DNA of 64,000 nt from NCBI RefSeq assembly GCF_023264855.1, contig NZ_JAHFUW010000004.1, positions 1-64,000 on the forward strand, written 5' to 3'. Below are positions 17,690 through 26,719 of the stretch, piece after piece; the stretch's first letter is position 1; every line of letters starts with the position of its first letter. This DNA comes from Herbiconiux sp. GTDB lineage: Bacteria > Actinomycetota > Actinomycetes > Actinomycetales > Microbacteriaceae. Position numbers and translations under genes: made by a program. The notes beneath the pieces were generated by a model, which searched no databases, was not told the DNA's origin, and worked only from the letters and a program-made list of their open reading frames with translations.

Positions 17690-18669
17690 GCATGCCCCCG
17701 CCCTCCGCCGCCGGTAACCTGCGCGGAGCCGTCGACCTGTCGTCGCTCGTGAACCGCGCGAATGCCCCCGCGGGCGCCGCTGCAGCACCAGGCGCTGCCG
17801 GTGCCGGTGCGCCCGCCACGGGGGTTCCGGCCGGTGCCCTGCCCTCCCTCGTGCTGCAGGGCGACGACGCCACCTTCACCCAGTTCATCGAACTCTCGAA
17901 CACGGTTCCCGTGATCGTCGACCTCAAGGCCGACTGGGCAGAGGCGAGCGTCGAACTCACCGCCGTGCTCGAGAAGGTCGTCACCGAGTACGCCGGCCGC
18001 CTCGTGCTGGTCGGCGTCGACGCCCAGGCGAACCCCCAGCTGGCGCAGGCCTTCCAGGCCCAGTCCGTGCCCACGGTCGCCGCCCTCGTCGGCGGGCGCC
18101 CGGTCTCCCTCTTCCAGGGCGGCTACCCCGAAGAAGAGGTGCGCGCCGTGCTCGAGCAGGTGCTCCAGCTGGCCGCCCAGAACGGCGTCACCGGCACGGT
18201 CACCGTCCCCGGCCTCGACCCCGACGCCCCCACCCCCGAGCCCGTCGAAGAACCCCTGCCCCCGCACCACGCGGAAGCCTACGACGCCATCGCCAATGGC
18301 GACTACGCCACCGCCATCGCCGAGTACCAGACAGCGATCGCCCAGAACCCCCGAGATGCACTAGCCGTGGCGGGCCTGGCCCAAGTGAGGTTGCTCGACC
18401 GCCTCGACGGCAAGTCCCTAGACGAGATCCGCGCGGCGGCAGCATCCGCCCCCGAAGACCTGGACGCCCAACTCCTAGTAGCCGACCTAGACCTCTCCGG
18501 CGGCCACGTCGAAGACGCCTTCGCCCGCCTCCTAGACCTCTTCCCCAAACAGGATCAGCCCTCCAAAGACACCATCCGAACCCGCCTCCTCGAATACTTC
18601 GAGGTAGTAGGCACCGAAGATCCGCGCGTTGCAGCAGCCCGCCGCCGCCTAGCAGCCCTCCTCTACTGA
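17686..18669 (+). CDS. Thioredoxin-fold/TPR protein of the CnoX (YbbN) type, lacking active-site cysteines
   Basis: A 327-residue cytoplasmic protein. After an Ala/Pro-rich start, residues 55-165 form a thioredoxin domain (VPVIVDLKADWAEASVE, then SVPTVAALVGGRP with the cis-proline). The redox motif WCxxC is replaced by WAEAS (84-88), so it cannot do disulfide chemistry. Residues 210-325 are TPR-like helices (DAIANGDYATAIAEYQTAI). E. coli CnoX also has a degenerate site and acts as a holdase that delivers clients to chaperones; a similar role is inference. GTG 17686 overlaps the previous stop. The last 330 bases have unusual codons, with six CTAG tetramers. Confidence 0.82.
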   Translation: MSMPPPSAAGNLRGAVDLSSLVNRANAPAGAAAAPGAAGAGAPATGVPAGALPSLVLQGDDATFTQFIELSNTVPVIVDLKADWAEASVELTAVLEKVVTEYAGRLVLVGVDAQANPQLAQAFQAQSVPTVAALVGGRPVSLFQGGYPEEEVRAVLEQVLQLAAQNGVTGTVTVPGLDPDAPTPEPVEEPLPPHHAEAYDAIANGDYATAIAEYQTAIAQNPRDALAVAGLAQVRLLDRLDGKSLDEIRAAAASAPEDLDAQLLVADLDLSGGHVEDAFARLLDLFPKQDQPSKDTIRTRLLEYFEVVGTEDPRVAAARRRLAALLY

Positions 18670-18690
18670 CGCGAAGCGTCCCCGAGCGTA

Positions 18691-18775
18691 GCGAAGGGGG
18701 CCGGATATTCGCTCCCCGCCGCCTTTGAGCTCCGCTCAACCCCTAGGCGGGGAGTGAATATCCGGCCCCCTTCGC
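18691..18775. terminator. Large hairpin between convergent genes
   Basis: A perfect 20-bp inverted repeat (18691-18710 with 18756-18775) is extended inward by one G-U pair and nine more pairs. This gives a stem of about 30 bp around a loop of some 25 bases. It lies between the stops of the CnoX-like gene and glgB and can fold in either transcript. There is no U-tract, and the arms begin with GCGAAGGGGG. Confidence 0.8.
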
Positions 18776-18800
18776 GTCCTCCAAGCCGAAGGCCCGACAC

Positions 18801-21020
18801 TTACCCCCTACGCGGCTTCAGATACAGGGCTGCCAGGGGCGGGAGAGTCAGTTCCACCGAGGCAGGCCGCCCCGACCACGGCACGTACTCCGCCTCGACC
18901 GATCCGTAGTTCCCCACGCCCGACCCGCCATACTCCGCAGCATCCGTGTTCACGAGCTCGTCCCAGCGCCCGCCGAACGGCAGCCCCACGCGGTACGGCC
19001 CGACCGGCTGCCCAGAGAAGTTCATCAGAATCGCGATCGGGTTGCCGTCGGAGTCCCAGCGCAGGAACGACACCAGGTTCTGCGACGACGATCCGCCGTC
19101 GATCCACTCGAACCCCGAGGGCTCGTTGTCGAGTGCCCACAGGGCCGGGTTCTCTTTGTAGACCCGGTTGAGGTGCCCCACGAGCCCGAGCAGCTGCTGG
19201 TGCACCGGCTGGTCGAGGATCCACCAGTCGAGCCCGCGCTCCTCGCTCCATTCGGACGGCTGCCCGAACTCCTGCCCCATGAACAGCAGCTGCTTGCCAG
19301 GATGCGCCCACATGAAGCCGAGGTAGGCGCGCAGGTTGGCGAGCTTCTGCCAGTGGTCGCCGGGCATCTTGTGCAGCAGCGAGCCCTTGCCGTGCACGAC
19401 CTCGTCGTGCGAGATCGGCAGCATGAAGTTCTCGCTGAAGGCGTAGAGGAACGAGAAGGTGATTTCGCCGTGGTGGTACTGGCGGTACATCGGGTCTTGC
19501 TCGATGTAGGCCAGGGTGTCGTGCATCCAGCCCATGTTCCACTTCATGCCGAAGCCGAGGCCGCCGCGGCTGGTGGCGTGCGTGACGCCGGGCCACGAGG
19601 TCGACTCCTCGGCGATCATCACGATGCCGGGGTACTTGCGGTACGCCGTCGCGTTGACCTCCTGCAGCATGCTGATGGCCTCGAGGTTCTCGCGCCCGCC
19701 GTACTGGTTGGGCAGCCACTCGCCCTCCTTGCGGGAGTAGTCGAGGTAGAGCATGGAGGCGACGGCATCCACCCGCAGGCCGTCGATGTGGAACTCCTCG
19801 AACCAGTAGAGCGCGTTCGCCACGAGGAAGTTGCGCACCTGGCTGTTGCCGAAGTCGAACACGAGCGTGCCCCAGTCGGGCTGCTCGCCGCGGCGCGGGT
19901 CGGAGTGCTCGTAGAGCGCCTGCCCGTCGAAGCGGGCGAGCGCCCACTCGTCTTTCGGGAAGTGCCCGGGCACCCAGTCCACCAGCACACCGATGCCGGC
20001 CTGGTGCAGGCGGTCGATCAGGTAGCGCAGGTCGTCGGGGTTGCCGAACCGCGAGCTCGGCGCGTAATACCCGGTGACCTGATAGCCCCACGATCCGCCG
20101 AACGGATGCTCCGCGAGCGGCATGAACTCCACGTGCGTGAACCCCAGGTGCTGCAGGTAGGGGATCAGCTCGTCGGCGAGCGTGCGGTAGTCGAGCCCGA
20201 GCTTCCACGAGCCGACGTGCATCTCGTACACGCTCATCGGGTTGATGTGCGGGTTCGTGGCCGCGCGAGCGGTCATCCATTCGCCGTCCGCCCATTCGTA
20301 CGACGTGGTGTTGATCTTCGAGGCCGTCAGCGGCGGCACCTCGGTGGCGCGGGCCATCGGGTCGGCGCGGGAGACCCAGCGGCCGTCCTGCGTGAGGATC
20401 TCGAACTTGTAGTTGCTGCCGGCGCCGAGGGCGGGGATGAACAGCTCCCAGACGCCGGTGCTGCCGAGGCTGCGCATGGAGTGGCGCACGCCGTCCCAGC
20501 CGTTGAAGTCGCCGATCACCCGCACGGCCTGGGCGTGCGGGGCCCAGACGGCGAAGGCGGTGCCGACCGTCACGGTGTCGACGCCCTGCTTCTCTTCGAC
20601 GCGCGAGCCGAGAACGTCCCACAGGCGCTCGTGCCGGCCCTCGCCGATCAGGTGCAGGTCGAGTTCGCCGAGTGTGGGGGAGTAGCGGTAGGGGTCATCC
20701 GCGGTCCAGACGCTGCCGTCGTCGTAGCGCGCCTCGATCTCGTAGTCGTTGAGACCGGTGAGCGTGAAGCCCTGCCAGATGCCGCCCCAGAGGTGCGTGA
20801 GCTGCGCGCGGGCGCCGTTGGAGAGAACCGCACTGACCTCCTCGGCGAGCGGGCGGAGGGTGCGGATGACCGTGATCGGGTCGGAGACGCCTTCTGCGTT
20901 CACGAGGTGCTGCCCGAGCACCTCGTGCGGGTTGTAGTACGAGCCGGTGGAGATGCGGTTCAGCACGTCTTCCGGGATCTCGGGGAGGGTGAGGGCGGTT
21001 GCGCCGTCGGGAAGGGGCAT
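18801..21020 (-). CDS. glgB: 1,4-alpha-glucan branching enzyme
   Basis: A 739-residue GH13 enzyme that cuts alpha-1,4 chains and re-attaches them as alpha-1,6 branches. An N-terminal CBM48-type region (about residues 120-220, [16 protein letters not shown]) precedes the barrel. Catalytic motifs are [12 protein letters not shown] (Asp nucleophile), MIAEESTSW (acid Glu) and ISHDEVVHG. Length matches GlgB with both N-terminal modules. Its ATG overlaps the TGA of glgE by one base, so glgE-glgB is an operon. In the GlgE pathway this branching acts on the linear chains GlgE makes. Confidence 0.97.
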   Translation of the reverse strand: MPLPDGATALTLPEIPEDVLNRISTGSYYNPHEVLGQHLVNAEGVSDPITVIRTLRPLAEEVSAVLSNGARAQLTHLWGGIWQGFTLTGLNDYEIEARYDDGSVWTADDPYRYSPTLGELDLHLIGEGRHERLWDVLGSRVEEKQGVDTVTVGTAFAVWAPHAQAVRVIGDFNGWDGVRHSMRSLGSTGVWELFIPALGAGSNYKFEILTQDGRWVSRADPMARATEVPPLTASKINTTSYEWADGEWMTARAATNPHINPMSVYEMHVGSWKLGLDYRTLADELIPYLQHLGFTHVEFMPLAEHPFGGSWGYQVTGYYAPSSRFGNPDDLRYLIDRLHQAGIGVLVDWVPGHFPKDEWALARFDGQALYEHSDPRRGEQPDWGTLVFDFGNSQVRNFLVANALYWFEEFHIDGLRVDAVASMLYLDYSRKEGEWLPNQYGGRENLEAISMLQEVNATAYRKYPGIVMIAEESTSWPGVTHATSRGGLGFGMKWNMGWMHDTLAYIEQDPMYRQYHHGEITFSFLYAFSENFMLPISHDEVVHGKGSLLHKMPGDHWQKLANLRAYLGFMWAHPGKQLLFMGQEFGQPSEWSEERGLDWWILDQPVHQQLLGLVGHLNRVYKENPALWALDNEPSGFEWIDGGSSSQNLVSFLRWDSDGNPIAILMNFSGQPVGPYRVGLPFGGRWDELVNTDAAEYGGSGVGNYGSVEAEYVPWSGRPASVELTLPPLAALYLKPRRG

Positions 21021-23251
21021 CAGAGTTCGCCGCTTTCAGGGTCGGATTCGGGGGAGTCGGATGCGGGCAGGTCGCGGGTGACCTGGAAGACGTGTGCCGG
21101 CTGGCTGAACGCGTCGAGTCGCACGTAGTTGTCGGTGCCCCACTGCCAGACGTTGCCGGAGAGCAGGTCGGTGACGGCGAAGGTGCTGCCCTCGGGCAGA
21201 CCGAGTTCGGGCAGGTTGAGACGCACGGTGGTCTCGCGCACCGAGTGCGGGTCGACGTTCACCACCACGAGGATCGTGTCGGCGACCCCGTCGGGACTGA
21301 ACTCGGCCGGCAGGTGCTTGGAGTAGACCACGATCGAGTCGTCGTCACTGCCGTGGAAGCGCAGGTTGCGCAACTGGCCGAGGGCCGGATGCGCCCGGCG
21401 GATGGCGTTCAGCCGCGTGATGTCGGCGGCGATCGACCGGCCTGCGGCCTCGGCGGCCAGGAAGTCGCGCGGCTTGTACTCGTACTTCTCGTTGTCGAGG
21501 TTCTCCTCGGCGCCGGGACGGGCCACGTTCTCGATCAGCTCGTAGCCCGAGTAGACGCCCCAGGTGGGGGCGCCGGTGGCCGCCAGCACCGCGCGGATGC
21601 GGTACGCCGGCATCCCGCCGAACTGCAGGTACTCGGTGAGGATGTCGGGCGTGTTCACGAACAGATTGGGGCGGAAGAAGGCATCCGTCTCCTGCGCCAG
21701 ACCGGTGAAGAACTCCTCGATCTCGGTGCGGGTGTTGCGCCAGGTGAAGTACGTGTACGACTGCTGGAAACCGACCTTCGCGAGCCCCTGCATGGCCGCC
21801 GGGCGGGTGAAGGCCTCGGCGAGGAAGACGACCTCCGGATGCGCGGTGTTGACCTCGTGGATGATCCACTCCCAGAAGTCGAGCGGCTTCGTGTGCGGGT
21901 TGTCGACGCGGAAGATGTGCACGCCGAGCGCGATCCAGTGCTCGAGGATGCGCAGCGACTCGGCCCGGATGCCCGCGGGATCGTTGTCGAAGTTGATCGG
22001 GTAGATGTCTTGGTACTTCTTCGGCGGGTTCTCGGCGTAGGCGATCGAGCCGTCGGGCAGCGTGGTGAACCACTCCGGGTGCTCCTTCACCCACGGGTGG
22101 TCGGGCGAGGCCTGGAGGGCGAAGTCGAGCGCCACCTCGAGGCCGGCTTTCGCGGCCTCCTCGACGAAGAGGCGGAAGTCGTCTTCGGTGCCGAGGTCGG
22201 GGTGCACGGCGTCGTGACCGCCGGCGGCCGAGCCGATGGCCCAGGGCGAGCCCGGGTCGCCGGGCTGCGGGTCGAGTGTGTTGTTACGGCCCTTGCGGAA
22301 CGCCTCGCCGATCGGGTGGATCGGCGGCAGGTAGAGCACGTCGAAGCCCATGTCCGCGACGTCGGCCAGGCGGCCGGCCGCGGTGCGGAAGGTTCCGCTC
22401 GTCCAGGTGCCGTCTTCGGCCTGCTCGGCGCCGATCGAGCGGGGGAAGAACTCGTACCAGGCGCCGGAGCCGGCGAGCGTGCGCTCGACCCGGAGCGCGT
22501 GCCAGTCGGAGTGCGTGACTAGGCTCTCGGCGGGGCGGATGCGCAGTGCCTCGTGCACGGCCTCGCTGTAGGCGGGGGCGAGCCGCTCGGGCACGGGGCC
22601 TTCGGGCAGCTGCAGCGAGGCGGAGACCTCGGCGAAGAGCTGACGTTCTCCGGCCGGGCGGTGCTCCTCGCCGGCCAGGCGGGTGAAGAGCCGGGCGCCG
22701 AGCGCGAGCATCAGCTCGACGTCGATCCCGGCGTTGATCTTCACCTCGGCGTTGTGCTCCCAGGTGGCGTAGTCGTCGGAGTACGCGCGGATTCGGAATC
22801 GCCAGGCGCCCTCGGAGGTGACCTGGGCGACGCCCCGCCACTCGTCGTCCCAGCTGTAGGTGCGGGTGAGCGGACGGTCGATCACGGTGCCGTCGGGTGC
22901 CTCGAGCTCGAGGTGCGCGCCCACGGCGTCGTGGCCCTCGCGGAACACCAGGGCGCCGAACGGGATGACCTCGCCCACGTAGCCCTTGGCGGGCCAGCGG
23001 CCGCCCTCCACCTGCGGGAAGACGCTGAGGATGGGGATGCGGCCGATCGAGGGCGTGAAGGTCTCCGCGGGAGCGCGCGTCGGCGCGGGTGCGGCGGGCG
23101 CGGTGCTCGCGGCGGAGGTCACCGGTGCGGCCGCGGGCGCAGCATCCGGAACCGGCTTGGCCTTGGACGGCACCGAGGCCGCTTTCGACTTCGCGCTGGC
23201 ACGCCCTTTGGGAGTGCCGGAGGACGGGGGTTGCTTGCCTGTAGCTGCCAC
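21020..23251 (-). CDS. glgE: Alpha-1,4-glucan:maltose-1-phosphate maltosyltransferase
   Basis: A 743-residue GH13_3 enzyme transferring maltosyl units from maltose-1-phosphate to growing alpha-glucan. After a 65-residue low-complexity Lys/Ala/Pro head come [14 protein letters not shown], the core [20 protein letters not shown], the nucleophile motif [13 protein letters not shown], and the acid in [11 protein letters not shown]. The start is GTG 23251; the head makes it longer than the characterised enzymes of about 700 residues. Usual partners treS and maltokinase are absent here; glgB directly follows and glgP is divergent, 124 bases away. Maltose-1-phosphate would have to come from elsewhere, for example a GlgM-type GlgA. 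Confidence 0.95.
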   Translation of the reverse strand: MAATGKQPPSSGTPKGRASAKSKAASVPSKAKPVPDAAPAAAPVTSAASTAPAAPAPTRAPAETFTPSIGRIPILSVFPQVEGGRWPAKGYVGEVIPFGALVFREGHDAVGAHLELEAPDGTVIDRPLTRTYSWDDEWRGVAQVTSEGAWRFRIRAYSDDYATWEHNAEVKINAGIDVELMLALGARLFTRLAGEEHRPAGERQLFAEVSASLQLPEGPVPERLAPAYSEAVHEALRIRPAESLVTHSDWHALRVERTLAGSGAWYEFFPRSIGAEQAEDGTWTSGTFRTAAGRLADVADMGFDVLYLPPIHPIGEAFRKGRNNTLDPQPGDPGSPWAIGSAAGGHDAVHPDLGTEDDFRLFVEEAAKAGLEVALDFALQASPDHPWVKEHPEWFTTLPDGSIAYAENPPKKYQDIYPINFDNDPAGIRAESLRILEHWIALGVHIFRVDNPHTKPLDFWEWIIHEVNTAHPEVVFLAEAFTRPAAMQGLAKVGFQQSYTYFTWRNTRTEIEEFFTGLAQETDAFFRPNLFVNTPDILTEYLQFGGMPAYRIRAVLAATGAPTWGVYSGYELIENVARPGAEENLDNEKYEYKPRDFLAAEAAGRSIAADITRLNAIRRAHPALGQLRNLRFHGSDDDSIVVYSKHLPAEFSPDGVADTILVVVNVDPHSVRETTVRLNLPELGLPEGSTFAVTDLLSGNVWQWGTDNYVRLDAFSQPAHVFQVTRDLPASDSPESDPESGEL

Positions 23252-23375
23252 ACTCAGACCCTACCGAGAACAGCGGTGCCCGCAACGTGTTCACGACCTG
23301 GTAACAGCTCTGGCTTAGGCTGGCGGGGTCGATCGGGGCCCTACCCATGGCCCTCCCCCTGAAGGAGACTCTCAC

Positions 23376-26024
23376 GTGAAGGCGATTCGCAGGTTCACCG
23401 TCCGTTCCGTGCTGCCGGAGTCGCTCTCGGCGCTCGGCGAGCTGGCCGCCAATCTGCGCTGGGCCTGGCACCAGCCGACGAGGCAGATCTTCGCGCACAT
23501 CTCGCCCGACGACTGGGCCGCGACCCACGGCGACCCCGTCGCCCTTCTGGGAGCGGTGCGACCCGAGCGGTTGGAGCAGCTCGCGGCCGATCCGGGGTTC
23601 GTTGCCTGGGCCGACAGCCTGCGCGAAGACCTCGCCGCCTATCTGCGCGAGCCCCGCTGGTACCAAGGGCTCGAGGGGGCGCGCCCGCGGTCGATCGGCT
23701 ACTTCTCGCCGGAGTTCGGCATCGCGGCCGCCCTGCCGCAGTACTCGGGAGGCCTCGGCATCCTGGCCGGCGACCACCTGAAGGCGGCCTCGGACCTCGG
23801 CGTGCCGATCATCGGCGTTGGCCTGTTCTACCGCTCGGGGTACTTCTCGCAGGCGATCTCGCGCGACGGCTGGCAGGAGGAGAGCTACCCCGTGCTCGAC
23901 CCCGACGGACTGCCGCTGTCGGTGCTGCGGATGGCCGACGGGTCGCCGGCGCAGATCGTGCTGGCGCTGCCGGACGACCGCGCCCTCTACGCCCGCATCT
24001 GGCAGGCCCAGGTGGGCCGCGTGCGCCTGCTGCTGCTGGACACCGACATCCCCGACAACTCCGACGAGCTGCGCTCGGTCACCGACCGGCTCTACGGCGG
24101 CGGCGGCGAGCACCGCCTGCTGCAGGAGCTGCTGCTCGGCATCGGCGGAGTGCGGGCCATCGAGGTGGTCTCCGAGCTGACGGATGCCCCGATGCCCGAG
24201 GTGTACCACACCAACGAGGGGCACGCCGGGTTCCTGGGGCTCGAGCGTATCTCGACGCTGATCGGCGGGGGGCTCTCGTTCGACGAGGCGCTGCAGGTGG
24301 TGCGCGCGGGCACCGTGTTCACCACGCACACGCCGGTGCCCGCAGGCATCGACCGCTTCGAGCGGGGCTTGATCGAGAGGTACTTCTCGACCGACATGCT
24401 GCCGGGGCTCGAGGCTCCGTCGGTGCTGGCTCTGGGGGCCGAGGACTACGAGGGCGGGTCGCCCGACGTGTTCAACATGGCCGTGATGGGGCTGCGGCTG
24501 GGCCAGCGCGCCAACGGCGTCTCGGTGCTGCACGGCGAGGTGAGCCGCGGGATGTTCGCCGGGCTGTGGCCGGGATTCGACCGCTCCGACGTGCCGATCA
24601 CCTCGGTGACCAACGGTGTGCACGCACCCACCTGGACCGACCCGCTGCTGCAGGAGCTGGCCCGCACGAAGCTCGGCACGGGCGACACCACGACGGCCGA
24701 CTGGGCCTCGGACGCCGTCACCGACGGCGAGCTCTGGCGGGTGCGCGGCGACATGCGGCGCCAGCTCGTGCACGACGCCCGGCGCCGGGTCACCGAGGCC
24801 TGGCGGGAGCAGAACCCCGATTCCATCCCGCCGGCCTGGTTCCAGAACCTGCTCGACCCCGAGGTGCTCACCATCGGCTTCGCGCGGCGGGTGCCGACGT
24901 ACAAGCGCCTCACGCTGATGCTGCACGACCCCGAGCGGCTGAAGTCGATCCTGCTGAACCCGGAACGGCCGATCCAGCTGGTGATCGCCGGCAAGTCGCA
25001 TCCGGCCGACGAAGAGGGCAAGCGGCTGATCCAGAAGCTCGTGCAGTTCGCCTCCGATCCGTCCGTCCGCCAGCGGATCGTGTTCTTGCCGAACTACGAC
25101 ATCGGGATGGCGCAGCTGCTGTACCCGGGCACCGACGTGTGGCTGAACAACCCGCTGCGGCTGCTGGAGGCCTGTGGCACCTCGGGCATGAAGGCGGCGC
25201 TGAACGGCGGGCTGAACCTGTCGATCCTCGACGGCTGGTGGAACGAGTACTACGACGGCGAGAACGGCTGGGCCATCCCCACCGCCGACTCGGCGGGGGA
25301 TGCGGCCGAGCGCGACGCGCTCGAGGCCGAGGCGCTCTACGACTTGATGGAGAACCAGGTCGCGCCGCGGTTCTACGATCGCGACGCCGACGGCATCCCG
25401 CAGCACTGGATGCAGTCGATCCGGCACACGCTCGCCACGCTCTCGCCCGAGCTGTCGGCCGAGCGGATGGTGCGCGAGTACGTGCAGCGGCTCTACATCC
25501 CGGCCGCGACCGCCGAGCGGGCGATGACGGTGGACGACCACTCGGCGGCGCGATCCCTGTCGCAGTGGAAGGATCGCGTGCGCGCGGCGTGGCCCGGTGT
25601 GGCCGTGCTGCACGTGGAGTCGGGCGGGCTCGACGACACGCCCCAGGTGGGCGACGAGCTGCACGTGCGCGCCCACATCCAGCTGGGCGGGCTGTCGCCG
25701 CACGACGTGGCGGTGGAGGTCGTCTACGGGCAGGCGGTGCACGGCGACGACCTCAGCGACCCGGCCGTGGCCGAGCTGAGCACGCCGCACGCGCGCTCCG
25801 CCCCGGCGGCGGCGGGCGGTGCGGAGACGGGCGGGGCGGATCTGACGGATGCGGCCGCCGCGGCCGACGCCGACGAGCCCGCAGAGGTGCCTTCGGAACT
25901 CGTGTACTCGGGAACGGTCGCGCTCTCCCGCGCGGGCTCCTTCGGCTACACCGTCCGGGTGGTCCCGAAGCACGCGAACCTGGCCTCAGAGGCCGAGCTC
26001 GGCCTCATCGCGGTGGCGCACTGA
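23376..26024 (+). CDS. glgP: Alpha-glucan phosphorylase
   Basis: An 882-residue phosphorylase releasing glucose-1-phosphate from alpha-1,4-glucan. The N-terminal DUF3417 region (residues 1-115, SALGELAANLRWAWHQPT) marks the actinobacterial GlgP branch. Core motifs are FSPEFGIAAALPQYSGGLGI, FTTHTPVPAGIDRF and the PLP-site block ACGTSGMKAALNGGLN with its lysine. The start is GTG 23376 with AAGGAG 10 bases upstream. It is divergent from glgE. The 3' end overlaps the convergent tetR gene by 20 bases. A 45-residue Ala/Gly/Asp-rich insertion lies near residue 820. Confidence 0.95.
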   Translation: MKAIRRFTVRSVLPESLSALGELAANLRWAWHQPTRQIFAHISPDDWAATHGDPVALLGAVRPERLEQLAADPGFVAWADSLREDLAAYLREPRWYQGLEGARPRSIGYFSPEFGIAAALPQYSGGLGILAGDHLKAASDLGVPIIGVGLFYRSGYFSQAISRDGWQEESYPVLDPDGLPLSVLRMADGSPAQIVLALPDDRALYARIWQAQVGRVRLLLLDTDIPDNSDELRSVTDRLYGGGGEHRLLQELLLGIGGVRAIEVVSELTDAPMPEVYHTNEGHAGFLGLERISTLIGGGLSFDEALQVVRAGTVFTTHTPVPAGIDRFERGLIERYFSTDMLPGLEAPSVLALGAEDYEGGSPDVFNMAVMGLRLGQRANGVSVLHGEVSRGMFAGLWPGFDRSDVPITSVTNGVHAPTWTDPLLQELARTKLGTGDTTTADWASDAVTDGELWRVRGDMRRQLVHDARRRVTEAWREQNPDSIPPAWFQNLLDPEVLTIGFARRVPTYKRLTLMLHDPERLKSILLNPERPIQLVIAGKSHPADEEGKRLIQKLVQFASDPSVRQRIVFLPNYDIGMAQLLYPGTDVWLNNPLRLLEACGTSGMKAALNGGLNLSILDGWWNEYYDGENGWAIPTADSAGDAAERDALEAEALYDLMENQVAPRFYDRDADGIPQHWMQSIRHTLATLSPELSAERMVREYVQRLYIPAATAERAMTVDDHSAARSLSQWKDRVRAAWPGVAVLHVESGGLDDTPQVGDELHVRAHIQLGGLSPHDVAVEVVYGQAVHGDDLSDPAVAELSTPHARSAPAAAGGAETGGADLTDAAAAADADEPAEVPSELVYSGTVALSRAGSFGYTVRVVPKHANLASEAELGLIAVAH

Positions 26025-26640
26025 CGCCGCCGCGCGCCGGGGTGGCGGCCTTCAGCGGCGGGTGCGAGCGGCGGATGAGGTCGAGCTTCTCGGGGAAGAC
26101 GGCGCCCATCAGCTCCTGCACAGCGGGGTCGCTGTCGTAGTCGTCGAACAGGCGCACCCCGAGCACGACGTTGGCGAGCATCCCGCCCGCCAGGAACTCG
26201 GAGGCCTCGGGGGCGTCCATGCCGCCCTCCTCGCGGAGCAGCTGGTACACCTCCATGAAGCCGCAGCGCGCGGCCGGGCCGATCACCGGATCGGCGCCGA
26301 GCGCGAAGGCGTGCATCAGGCAGAGCAGGATGCCGCGGTTGGCGGTGAGCTCGAAGTACGCGAGCCCCAGCCTGCGCTGCAGCGGAAGGTCGGGATCGCC
26401 GGCGATCGCAGTGCGGAACGCCTGCATGATGGCGTCGAGCGCCCGGCCGAGCACGTCTAGGAAGAGCTGCTCCTTGGTGCCGAACATCCGCACCACGTAG
26501 GGCTGGCTGACGCCCGCCGCGCGCGCGATCATGTCGGTCGTCGCTCCCGCGTAGCCGAGATCGCCGAACACCGTCATCGCGGCATCCAGCACCAGCTCGC
26601 GACGCTCTTCGGACGGCATCCGGGATCGTTTCTCGCTCAC
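26005..26640 (-). CDS. TetR/AcrR family repressor, probably controlling the adjacent MFS pump
   Basis: A 211-residue regulator. The N-terminal helix-turn-helix spans about residues 12-58 (LVDAAMTVFGDLGYAGATT-like, then IARAAGVSQPYVVRMFGTKE). The C-terminal half is a helical ligand domain. The start is GTG 26640; ATG 26619 is an alternative. It is divergent from the MFS gene at 26720, and a palindrome with GTAATC/GATTAC half-sites lies between them. The arrangement is the classic TetR-efflux pair, so local repression released by an exported compound is the likely logic. Confidence 0.9.
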   Translation of the reverse strand: MSEKRSRMPSEERRELVLDAAMTVFGDLGYAGATTDMIARAAGVSQPYVVRMFGTKEQLFLDVLGRALDAIMQAFRTAIAGDPDLPLQRRLGLAYFELTANRGILLCLMHAFALGADPVIGPAARCGFMEVYQLLREEGGMDAPEASEFLAGGMLANVVLGVRLFDDYDSDPAVQELMGAVFPEKLDLIRRSHPPLKAATPARGGVSAPPR

Positions 26641-26642
26641 AC

Positions 26643-26672
26643 TTGACAGGGTATCAGTCGATTACTTACGGT
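26643..26672 (+). promoter_or_regulatory. Likely promoter of the MFS gene
   Basis: TTGACA at 26643-26648 is followed 18 bases later by TACGGT (26667-26672). A GATTAC half-site (26660-26665) lies in the spacer just before the -10, so a repressor bound there would block RNA polymerase. Confidence 0.45.
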
Positions 26673-26679
26673 GATCTTT

Positions 26680-26695
26680 GTAATCATCCGATTAC
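26680..26695. promoter_or_regulatory. Probable TetR operator
   Basis: GTAATC-ATCC-GATTAC is a 16-bp palindrome with 6-bp arms in the 79-base gap between the divergent tetR and MFS genes. A further GATTAC at 26660-26665 makes a third half-site. The region is AT-rich against its surroundings. Confidence 0.65.
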
Positions 26696-26719
26696 CTAAG
26701 TCTTTCGAAGGAGTCGCTC

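Noticed and set aside
22284-25973. 1229-residue open frame antisense to glgP
   Set aside because: It is a shadow of the GC-rich third codon positions of glgP and part of glgE. The translation is low-complexity Arg/Gly/His-rich with no family features.
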